Positions 17,072 to 23,102 of a stretch of DNA of 64,000 nucleotides are shown in pieces (the stretch's first letter is position 1; the number at the start of each line of letters is the position of its first letter). The notes under the pieces are model-generated. The model was not told where the DNA came from and searched no databases. It worked only from the letters and a program-made list of their open reading frames with translations. Both the position numbers and the translations under genes were made by a program. Source of the DNA: Falsibacillus pallidus (GTDB taxonomy: Bacteria; Bacillota; Bacilli; Bacillales; DSM-25281); NCBI RefSeq assembly GCF_003350505.1, contig NZ_QQAY01000006.1, positions 62,001-126,000 on the forward strand. Direction: 5' to 3'.

Positions 17072-17868
17072 GCACCGATATGATTGTAAAGCCGCCAAAA
17101 AAGAATAGAGTAAAAAAGTGGATCTATATCATTCTTCTGGCCGCCGTCTACATCTGGGCGTTTGCCGGAATGCCATTGGAAGGATTCAAAGAAACCGCTG
17201 CACAAATCACTAAATCGATTTTCCATGGAATCTTCCATCCTGATTGGGACTATGTATATGATCCTGAAGGGGAAGACTTGCTCCGCGGTCTTCTGGATAC
17301 ATTGGCTATCGCCATTTTAGGTACATTTATTTCAGCTTTCTTGTGTGTACCTTTCGCATTCTGGGCAGCAAACAACATGAACAGATTCAGACCTGTTTCA
17401 GGATTGGGAAAATTCATTTTGAGCTTCGTCCGTACCTTCCCTGAACTTGTCATGGCCCTTCTTTTCATCAAAGCTGTTGGACCTGGATCCTTCGCTGGGG
17501 TTTTGGCCCTCGGAATCCACTCCATCGGGATGCTTGGGAAACTTTTCTCAGAATCCGTGGAAAGTATGGACCTTGGCCCGACAGAAGCCTTGAAGGCATC
17601 AGGCGCCAACAAAATTCAGACCATCTGGTTTGCGGTCATCCCGCAAGTCATGCCTGAATTCTTATCCTATACCCTTTATCGATTCGAAATTAACGTCCGT
17701 TCTGCAACCATCCTTGGAATCATCGGTGCCGGTGGTATCGGTACACCATTGATCTTCGCACTTGCCGGCCGTTCCTGGGACCGTGTAGGGATCATCCTTC
17801 TCGGAATCATCGTGATGGTAACTATAATCGACTTGATTTCCGGTTCCATCCGCAAAAAGATCGTTTAA
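17068..17868 (+). CDS. phnE: phosphonate ABC transporter permease, second PhnE
   Basis: A 266-residue paralogue of the preceding permease, with FILSFVRTFPELVMALLFIK, the coupling loop TEALKASGANKIQTIWFAVI and INVRSATILGIIGAGGIGTP. A short basic N-terminus precedes the first helix. It overlaps the first phnE by 4 nt (ATGA). A hairpin terminator follows 18 nt after the stop, so the operon is phnC-phnE-phnE without phnD. Confidence 0.94.
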   Translation: MSTDMIVKPPKKNRVKKWIYIILLAAVYIWAFAGMPLEGFKETAAQITKSIFHGIFHPDWDYVYDPEGEDLLRGLLDTLAIAILGTFISAFLCVPFAFWAANNMNRFRPVSGLGKFILSFVRTFPELVMALLFIKAVGPGSFAGVLALGIHSIGMLGKLFSESVESMDLGPTEALKASGANKIQTIWFAVIPQVMPEFLSYTLYRFEINVRSATILGIIGAGGIGTPLIFALAGRSWDRVGIILLGIIVMVTIIDLISGSIRKKIV

Positions 17869-17885
17869 TAGAATTGAATTTATAG

Positions 17886-17919
17886 AGCCGCATCCTGCTG
17901 TTGGGATGCGGCTTATTTT
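17886..17919 (+). terminator. Rho-independent terminator of phnCEE
   Basis: GCCGCATCC/GGGATGCGGC stem with a 7-nt loop and a TTATTTT tail. Confidence 0.85.
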
Positions 17920-17950
17920 GACTGGTTGGAGGGCCGGATGGTTGGTGGAT

Positions 17951-18055
17951 TACTAGAAGTTTTCCGAAAGTTGCTAGAAGTCATCTTGAAATCGCTAGAA
18001 GTTCATGGGATTTTGCTGGAACAAGCTTGTTTTTTGCTAGAATATCTCTTTTTTT
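17951..18055 (+). repeat. 21-bp-period array C (GCTAGAA family), five units
   Basis: Five units of exactly 21 bp start at 17951, 17972, 17993, 18014 and 18035. Each opens with (T/C)(A/G)CT(A/G)GAA, and the remaining 13 bp vary. The motif is unrelated to arrays A/B or D/E/F, but the period is identical. It lies between the terminators of the convergent phnE and phnD genes. I find no TTTTTGTCGA module next to it. Confidence 0.82.
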
Positions 18056-18091
18056 GCCTATTGGACCCGGTACCGTATTATTAGTCAGCAC

Positions 18092-18120
18092 AAAAAAGAG
18101 GACCATCCTAAGATGATCCC
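18092..18120 (-). terminator. Rho-independent terminator of phnD
   Basis: Minus-strand stem GGATCATC/GATGGTCC, loop TTAG, followed by TCTTTTTT. Confidence 0.8.
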
Positions 18121-18141
18121 CTGAACGTTTATCAAACTATA

Positions 18142-19074
18142 TTATTGACCTTCAACTTCTTTTTCGTATTCGCGTACGATATCGAAGTTAGAGTCTTTAG
18201 ATTTAGTGTAGCCTTCGTGAGAGTAGATTTCACTGATGATTTGGTGTCCTTTTTCGTCTTTTCCAAGAGAAATGAACGCATCAGCAATCTTGTCTTTCCA
18301 TTCTTTAGTCAAGTCAGGGCGAACGGAGATTGTATCGTTCGGGATTGGCTTTGTAAAGAATAGTACACGAGTTTTGTCAAATACATCTGGAGCATCTTTC
18401 TTAACGATGTTACGGGCATCTTGGAATGTAGCAGCTGCATCAACATCGCCATTAAGAACTGCAAGAACAGCAGTATCATGTCCTTTAAGAGTTACGCCTT
18501 GAACGTCTTTCTGAGGATCAAGACCAGCTTTTTTCATTTCAACTGCAGGCCATACATAACCAGCAGAAGAAGTTACGTTTTGCCAACCCATTTTCTTGCC
18601 TTTAAGATCTTCGATAGATTTGATGTCGGAATCCTTTTTCACGATAACCATAGATTTATAGAAATCTACAAGATCTTTTGTAGGAGTTCCGTCTTCATCA
18701 TTAACGCCAAAGCGCTGTGCTTGAAGCAATACATCAGCTACACCTTGTTCATGAGCAAGTACGTATGTAGTAGGAGGCAAGAAACCAACGTCTACCTTTT
18801 TAGAACCCATTGCTTCTACTACAGTGTTGTAATCAGTTGATACACTTACATGTACAGGAATCCCTAATTTGTCAGACAATAATTTTTCTAATGGCTTTGC
18901 TTTTGCTTCAAGTGTCTCAGCACTTTGTGATGGAACGAACTGTACGTTCAATTCCTTAGGCTCGTACCCCTTGCTGTCGCCTTTTCCATTTTCTTTGTCG
19001 TCTGAACCACAGCCGGCAAGAACACCGAATGCTAGACCTAAAGACATACCAAATAAAGTAAGCTTTTTAAACAT
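18142..19074 (-). CDS. phnD: phosphonate/phosphite-binding lipoprotein
   Basis: A 310-residue lipoprotein of the PhnD family. The signal peptide is MFKKLTLFGMSLGLAFGV, with lipobox LAGC. Mature-domain motifs include VQFVPSQSAETLEAKAKPLE, VDVGFLPPTTYVLAHE, the ligand loop VTSSAGYVWPAVE and DAAATFQDA. It delivers phosphonate-type ligands to PhnE outside the membrane. The frame is open to 19185, but GGGGGAAAA precedes the ATG at 19074, which also gives a proper signal peptide. It is convergent with phnCEE rather than leading that operon, an unusual arrangement, and divergent from the 5'-nucleotidase gene. Confidence 0.93.
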   Translation of the reverse strand: MFKKLTLFGMSLGLAFGVLAGCGSDDKENGKGDSKGYEPKELNVQFVPSQSAETLEAKAKPLEKLLSDKLGIPVHVSVSTDYNTVVEAMGSKKVDVGFLPPTTYVLAHEQGVADVLLQAQRFGVNDEDGTPTKDLVDFYKSMVIVKKDSDIKSIEDLKGKKMGWQNVTSSAGYVWPAVEMKKAGLDPQKDVQGVTLKGHDTAVLAVLNGDVDAAATFQDARNIVKKDAPDVFDKTRVLFFTKPIPNDTISVRPDLTKEWKDKIADAFISLGKDEKGHQIISEIYSHEGYTKSKDSNFDIVREYEKEVEGQ

Positions 19075-19231
19075 GATTTTCCCCCATAGAAAATATTTTT
19101 GTAATGCTACTATAATATACCATAAAATTTGAAAACAATTGTAAATTATTTTTAAAGATTTTTTTATTTTTAAGAATAGATTCAATTTATAGTAGAATGG
19201 GATTATAGAACACGAAAAAGGATGATTTTAA

Positions 19232-20818
19232 ATGAAGACTGATGCGCGTTTCAAGCTGTCCATCCTGGAAACCAGCGATGTGCACGGCAATGTTTATCCG
19301 ATTAATTATGGGCTGAATGCAGAGAGCCCAGTTGGACTCGGGAAGATCTCGACGCTAATAAATGAAGTGAAAAAAGAAGCAGAACATACTTTCATCATTG
19401 ACAATGGGGACGTCATTCAAGGAACGCCTCTTACCTACCACTATGCGAGATTTGAAGCAGGGAAACCCAATCCGATGATTCAAATCCTCAATCATTTGGG
19501 CTATGAGGCAGCCGTTTTCGGGAACCATGAATTCAACTATGGACTTGAGCTTCTGCATCAATCCATTAAGGAATCCTCCTTTCCATGGCTCTCGGCCAAT
19601 CTATTAAATAAGGAGACGGGTGAACCCTTCTTTGGCAAGCCTTATTTGATCAAGGAATTTCCTAAAGGACCGCGGGTCGGGGTGCTTGGCCTCACTACCC
19701 ACTATATTCCGAATTGGGAAAAAGAAGAACATATAGAAGGAATTGAATTCCAAGCCTGTTTGGAAGCAGCAAAAAAATGGGTCCCTTATTTAAAAAATGA
19801 AGAAAAAGTAGACCTTTTGGTTGTGTCCTATCATGGAGGCTTTGAACGAGACCTGGAAACAGGAGAGGCGACAGAAGTCTTGACGAGCGAAAATCAAGGC
19901 TATCAAATGTGCCAGGAAGTAGAAGGCATCGATGTATTGTTGACAGGCCATCAGCACCGCTTCATTTCCGGAGAATCAGTCAATGGCGTATTGGTCGTCC
20001 AGCCTGGAAGCCAAGGGCGCGCCCTCGGGAAAGTAGATGTGGAAATGGCCTTCACGGATGGGGAGTGGAAGGTCCAATCGAAAACATCCGAGCTTTTATA
20101 TACAGAAGAAGTAGTGGCGGATGAAGAAGTCCTCGCCATGGTAAAGGACTATGAAGAGGCAACACAGGAATGGCTAGACCAGCCGATCGGGAAGATCCTC
20201 GGAGATATGAAAGTTCAAGATCCGATGAAAATCAGGACTGGCGACCATGCCTTGATTGAGTTCTTCAACCGCGTGCAGATGGAAGCAGTGGGCGTTGATA
20301 TCTCGAGCACTTCTTTATTTGATAACCTGGCACCTGGTTTGACCGAAGATGTGACAATGAGGGATGTCGTCGCGAACTATATCTATCCAAATACATTGAA
20401 GGTCATCCGGATCACCGGAGCTGACCTCAAAGATGCGCTGGAGCAGACCGCTTCCTACTTCGCACCGTATACCGGAGGGGAAATCGAGGTCAATCCAAAA
20501 TTCCTTTACCCTAAGCCTGAACACTATAATTATGACATGTGGGAAGGAATCGAGTACGAAATCAATATTTCCAGACCATTTGGTGAGCGCATCACAAAGC
20601 TTGATTACCACGGTGAACCAATCGATCCTTCGAAAGAATATGATGTCGTCATGAACAACTACCGCGCAGGCGGAGGCGGCAATTACATGATGTTTAAGGA
20701 CAAGCCGGTCATCGTCGACCTCCCGATGGATGTATCCGAACTGATCGCCAACTACATCCTCGAGCGAAAAGTCATCGAAGCCAAAGTAGACCACAACTGG
20801 AAAGTAACGCATGACTGA
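19232..20818 (+). CDS. bifunctional metallophosphatase/5'-nucleotidase
   Basis: A 528-residue enzyme with an N-terminal calcineurin-like metallophosphoesterase domain: metal ligands in ETSDVHGN, DNGDVIQG, FGNHEFNYG, VSYHGGFE and TGHQHRF. A C-terminal 5'-nucleotidase domain follows (about 330-520, with VANYIYPNTLKVIRITG and NNYRAGGGGNYMMF). There is no signal peptide, so unlike many family members it is probably cytoplasmic; B. subtilis YunD is similar in lacking one. It likely hydrolyses nucleotides or cyclic nucleotides to nucleoside and phosphate. The gene shares a 157-bp divergent region with phnD, so joint phosphate-related control is possible but not shown. Confidence 0.88.
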   Translation: MKTDARFKLSILETSDVHGNVYPINYGLNAESPVGLGKISTLINEVKKEAEHTFIIDNGDVIQGTPLTYHYARFEAGKPNPMIQILNHLGYEAAVFGNHEFNYGLELLHQSIKESSFPWLSANLLNKETGEPFFGKPYLIKEFPKGPRVGVLGLTTHYIPNWEKEEHIEGIEFQACLEAAKKWVPYLKNEEKVDLLVVSYHGGFERDLETGEATEVLTSENQGYQMCQEVEGIDVLLTGHQHRFISGESVNGVLVVQPGSQGRALGKVDVEMAFTDGEWKVQSKTSELLYTEEVVADEEVLAMVKDYEEATQEWLDQPIGKILGDMKVQDPMKIRTGDHALIEFFNRVQMEAVGVDISSTSLFDNLAPGLTEDVTMRDVVANYIYPNTLKVIRITGADLKDALEQTASYFAPYTGGEIEVNPKFLYPKPEHYNYDMWEGIEYEINISRPFGERITKLDYHGEPIDPSKEYDVVMNNYRAGGGGNYMMFKDKPVIVDLPMDVSELIANYILERKVIEAKVDHNWKVTHD

Positions 20819-20832
20819 TTGAGTATATTTCG

Positions 20833-20870
20833 AGAACCGATTCTTTCTAAAAAGAGTCGGTTCTTTTTTT
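20833..20870 (+). terminator. Rho-independent terminator after the nucleotidase
   Basis: AGAACCGA/TCGGTTCT stem followed by TTTTTT. Confidence 0.88.
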
Positions 20871-20886
20871 ATGAGTGAGAGCAAAG

Positions 20887-20930
20887 TGCCGACATCAAAG
20901 TCCCTGTCACACCCCGATTTTTGTCGATAG
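20887..20930 (+). repeat. TTTTTGTCGA module without an array
   Basis: Contains GTGCCGACATCAAAG, CCTGTCACACCCCG and ATTTTTGTCGATAG in order, matching the longer module at 22367-22411. No 21-bp units follow; the ArsR promoter begins about 27 bp later. Confidence 0.75.
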
Positions 20931-20956
20931 ATGCGGATTCGGTGGAAACGGTAAAA

Positions 20957-20984
20957 TTGACATATCGATAAATCTCGATATAAT
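20957..20984 (+). promoter_or_regulatory. consensus promoter and operator of the ArsR-type gene
   Basis: Perfect TTGACA (20957-20962) and perfect TATAAT (20979-20984), spacer 16 bp. The spacer holds an inverted repeat ATATCGA-N6-TCGATAT (20962-20981). Only 7 nt separate TATAAT from the ATG at 20992, so transcription should begin at or next to the start codon, giving a leaderless mRNA. A one-mismatch copy of the operator (ATATCGA-N6-TGGATAT, 21342-21361) lies before the transporter genes. Confidence 0.85.
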
Positions 20985-20991
20985 AGTGTCT

Positions 20992-21306
20992 ATGGAACCT
21001 ATCGAAGTATTTAAGGCGTTATCAAATGAAACTCGACTTAACATTTTAAAGTGGTTGAAGGAACCCGAGAAGCATTTCCCTAAACAAGGCGCTCATCTTC
21101 CAAAGGAGGTAAGTATCAAAGGAGGAGTATGTGTAGGGGATATTCAGGATAAAGCTAAAGCTTCTCAATCCACGGTTTCACATTACTTGAACATGATGCA
21201 AAAAGCAGGTCTGCTGGAATCGGTCCGTTATGGACAATGGACTTATTACAGGCGGAATGAAGAAGTGATTTTACAGGTGGCCGAGTTTTTTAAAACAGAA
21301 ATCTAA
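20992..21306 (+). CDS. ArsR-type winged-helix regulator
   Basis: A 104-residue regulator: PIEVFKALSNETRLNILKWL at the N-terminus, the recognition region KAKASQSTVSHYLNMMQKAG and the wing SVRYGQWTYYRRNEE are ArsR-like. Where metal sensors carry a CxC pair, it has only GVCVGDI with a single Cys, so arsenic-type sensing is unlikely and the ligand is unknown. No ribosome binding site precedes the ATG at 20992; the promoter lies so close that the mRNA is probably leaderless. Matching inverted repeats in its own promoter and before the two downstream DMT genes suggest it represses itself and them. Confidence 0.9.
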   Translation: MEPIEVFKALSNETRLNILKWLKEPEKHFPKQGAHLPKEVSIKGGVCVGDIQDKAKASQSTVSHYLNMMQKAGLLESVRYGQWTYYRRNEEVILQVAEFFKTEI

Positions 21307-21333
21307 GAAGATCTTCTAGATTTCTATTTTTTT
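21297..21333 (+). terminator. terminator overlapping the end of the ArsR gene
   Basis: AGAAATCTA...TAGATTTCT pair around GAAG/CTTC, then ATTTTTTT. The left arm lies inside the last codons. It separates the regulator from the transporter pair, which must use another promoter or read-through. Confidence 0.65.
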
Positions 21334-21341
21334 GCCCACAT

Positions 21342-21361
21342 ATATCGATTTTTCTGGATAT
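21342..21361. promoter_or_regulatory. putative ArsR operator before the DMT pair
   Basis: ATATCGA-N6-TGGATAT, the same 7-6-7 layout as the operator at 20962-20981 with one mismatch. It lies about 30 bp before the first DMT start. Confidence 0.6.
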
Positions 21362-21391
21362 TTAATTATATAAATTTAGGAGGTTGTTATT

Positions 21392-21820
21392 ATGCGTTAC
21401 GTCTCATATATTTTAGCCGTATTAGCAGGGTCTGCACTTAGCTTTGAAGGCGCAATATACGGTCAGCTTGGAAAAGAAATAGGCCAGCTGGAAACTAGTT
21501 TTTATAACTTCTTTATGGGGTCAATCATACTGGGATTATTATGGATTTTCTTTGGAAAAGGCAAACTTTCTTATACGGTGGAAGCACCTAAATGGACGCT
21601 GCTTGGAGGACTATTAGGTGTCGCCTATTTAACAGCAATCGTTATCAGTGTTCCGTATGTCGGAGTCGGGATAACCATGGTGGCAGTCATCATCGGACAA
21701 TTGGTCATGAGTATGGTGATCGAACATTTCGGCTGGCTTGGAAGCAAGCAGACGAAAATTAATAAAGAAAAAGTATTTGCAGTTATTTCAATGATCATTG
21801 CACTTATTTTCATTAACTAG
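21392..21820 (+). CDS. small DMT family transporter (DUF606/YdcZ-like), subunit 1
   Basis: A 142-residue protein with five predicted membrane helices and almost no soluble part. The pattern GSALSFEGAIYGQLGKEIGQ, SFYNFFMGSIILGLLW, LLGVAYLTAIVISVPYVGVG and IIGQLVMSMVIEHFGWLG is typical of DUF606 half-transporters. AGGAGG precedes the ATG. The next gene is a paralogue 11 nt downstream, so the two probably assemble as a heterodimeric exporter or importer. The substrate is unknown. Control by the adjacent ArsR-type regulator is suggested by the shared operator. Confidence 0.87.
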   Translation: MRYVSYILAVLAGSALSFEGAIYGQLGKEIGQLETSFYNFFMGSIILGLLWIFFGKGKLSYTVEAPKWTLLGGLLGVAYLTAIVISVPYVGVGITMVAVIIGQLVMSMVIEHFGWLGSKQTKINKEKVFAVISMIIALIFIN

Positions 21821-21831
21821 GAGGTTCGAAA

Positions 21832-22296
21832 ATGAATATATTAATGATTCTATTTACATTAATAGGGGGAATCGCATTAAGCGCACAATCCTCTATTAAT
21901 GGGACATTCAGCCGCAAAGCAGGAACGATAGAAACGACATTTTTAACGTTCTTTACTGGCTTACTATTCCTTACAGTCATGATTCTCTTTTTCGGACAAG
22001 GTAATGTACTTGGGATACTCTCGGCACCTAAATGGCAGTTAAGCGCAGCATTTTTAGGTACTATTTATCTGCTGCTCACCGTTATTGCGGTTCCAAGAAT
22101 CGGTGTCATTGCAACGAATATTGCGGGGATCATCGGCCAGCTGGTCATTGGCATAGTCATTGATAAATTTGGCTGGTTCGATAGTTTAGTCATCCCGCTG
22201 GATTGGAAGCGCCTCGTGGCAATACTGTTTATGATCATCGCTCTTTATTTCATATACCAAGGGAATAAACGCTCTACTGAACAATCCAAATCTTAA
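21832..22296 (+). CDS. small DMT family transporter (DUF606/YdcZ-like), subunit 2
   Basis: A 154-residue paralogue of the preceding gene with the same five-helix plan: LIGGIALSAQSSINGTFSRK, TFLTFFTGLLFLTVMI, FLGTIYLLLTVIAVPRIGVI and IIGQLVIGIVIDKFGWFDS. A ribosome binding site (AGGAGG) lies between the two genes. Tandem paralogous half-size transporters commonly act as a pair with opposite membrane orientation; that is inferred here. A strong terminator follows. Confidence 0.87.
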   Translation: MNILMILFTLIGGIALSAQSSINGTFSRKAGTIETTFLTFFTGLLFLTVMILFFGQGNVLGILSAPKWQLSAAFLGTIYLLLTVIAVPRIGVIATNIAGIIGQLVIGIVIDKFGWFDSLVIPLDWKRLVAILFMIIALYFIYQGNKRSTEQSKS

Positions 22297-22308
22297 TAAC
22301 TTCATCAT

Positions 22309-22347
22309 AAAAAGGCTGCAAATCCAAAGGTGATTTGCAGCCTTTTT
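22309..22347 (+). terminator. Rho-independent terminator after the DMT pair
   Basis: Perfect stem GGCTGCAAATC/GATTTGCAGCC followed by TTTTT. Confidence 0.9.
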
Positions 22348-22366
22348 GGTGTTTTAGGAGATGAAT

Positions 22367-22436
22367 GTACCGACATCAAATTGCCTGTCACGCCCCGGTT
22401 TTTGTCGAATAGCGGCGCAGCCGGGCAAATTGTCCC
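22367..22436 (+). repeat. TTTTTGTCGA module and second constant segment upstream of array D
   Basis: First part: GTACCGACATCAAA, CCTGTCACGCCCCGG and TTTTTGTCGAATAG in order, shared with 13640, 20887 and 5486. Second part from 22411: AGCGGCGCAGCCGGGCAAAT, also found near arrays E (26584-26616) and F (48534-48552, minus). A GC-rich leader with ACGCGCGGCGTTTGCT leads into the array and recurs before arrays E and F. Confidence 0.8.
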
Positions 22437-22476
22437 TTCTTCCGTGCTTGGCCGCTGTGGACGCGCGGCGTTTGCT

Positions 22477-22602
22477 CCCCACTTTTGGGGCTGACCTGCG
22501 CACTTTATTGAGGCACCCCTCAACTTTTCGGCTTGACCCCCGAACTTTCGGAAGCAACCCCGCAACTTTCCGACCCAACCGCTCAACTATCCTAATTTTG
22601 AA
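22477..22602 (+). repeat. 21-bp-period array D (ACTTT family), six units
   Basis: Units of exactly 21 bp start at 22477, 22498, 22519, 22540, 22561 and 22582. Each has ACTTT (last one ACTAT) at positions 5-9, usually followed by a G-rich stretch and a C-rich end. The first unit opens CCCCACTTTTGGGGCTGACC, nearly identical to the first units of arrays E and F. All frames through it are open or nearly so because the period is a multiple of three; I reject these as genes. The gap of about 420 bp also holds the terminator, module and MerR promoter. Confidence 0.87.
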
Positions 22603-22658
22603 ATTGAGCAGCCACTCTCATCCAGCGAAATTTGTCCCATTTTTTGTTCTATCTTCTA

Positions 22659-22689
22659 TTGCAGTTTACGTTAACGTAAATGGTAAGAT
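22659..22689 (+). promoter_or_regulatory. MerR-type promoter with operator in a 19-bp spacer
   Basis: -35 TTGCAG (22659-22664) and -10 TAAGAT (22684-22689) are 19 bp apart, the over-long spacing typical of MerR-controlled promoters. The spacer holds the perfect 16-bp palindrome TTTACGTTAACGTAAA (22665-22680). From memory, this resembles sites described for LiuR-type MerR regulators of branched-chain amino acid and fatty acid breakdown. It lies just before the MerR gene and the ligase-dehydrogenase operon. Confidence 0.82.
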
Positions 22690-22715
22690 TGAAATAACTA
22701 AATATTCTAAAAAGG

Positions 22716-23090
22716 ATGGATGAGGTGGAACATTCAATATCGGAGCTTGCCCGTGAATTTGATGTGACGACTCGGACCTTGAGGTATTATGAGGAACTGC
22801 ATCTGCTAAACCCTATGCGATCCGAAACAGGCACCCGAATATATACAAGGAAGGACTACATTCGGACCAAACTGATTCTTAGAGGGAAGAGATACGGTTT
22901 TAATCTAGAAGAAATCAAGGAAATGATCCAGCTCTTTGATAAGGACAGGTCTGGCAGAACTCAACTAGAAAGAACGATTGCCTACGGTGAGGAGAAGATT
23001 CAAGAGATTCACAGCCGAATGGAAGAACTCCAGGAAATGAAAGAAGAAATGGAAGAACTCGTTGAAGCCTTTAAAAACAAATTGGGGTAG
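22716..23090 (+). CDS. MerR family regulator (LiuR-like) of the acyl-CoA genes
   Basis: A 124-residue MerR protein: helix-turn-helix SISELAREFDVTTRTLRYYE, wing with SETGTRIYTRKDYIRTKLIL and a C-terminal dimerisation coiled coil rich in E, K and M (about 85-120). No metal-binding Cys residues are seen, so it is an organic-ligand type. GTG at 22725 has the better-placed ribosome binding site (AAAGGATGG) and is a likely alternative start. It heads an operon with an acyl-CoA ligase and an acyl-CoA dehydrogenase, behind a MerR-type promoter with a palindrome. Confidence 0.9.
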   Translation: MDEVEHSISELAREFDVTTRTLRYYEELHLLNPMRSETGTRIYTRKDYIRTKLILRGKRYGFNLEEIKEMIQLFDKDRSGRTQLERTIAYGEEKIQEIHSRMEELQEMKEEMEELVEAFKNKLG

Positions 23091-23102
23091 GGGGAAATTA
23101 GA

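Noticed and set aside
19075-19185. Upstream extension of phnD
   Set aside because: The ATG at 19074 has a ribosome binding site and gives a proper lipoprotein signal peptide; the extension does not.
20315-20884. 189-codon minus-strand frame opposite the 5'-nucleotidase
   Set aside because: Antisense shadow of a strongly conserved gene; it would also run through the terminator.
22305-22723. Open frames on both strands across module and array D
   Set aside because: Repeat-derived. The predicted peptides recur wherever the element occurs and have no independent support.
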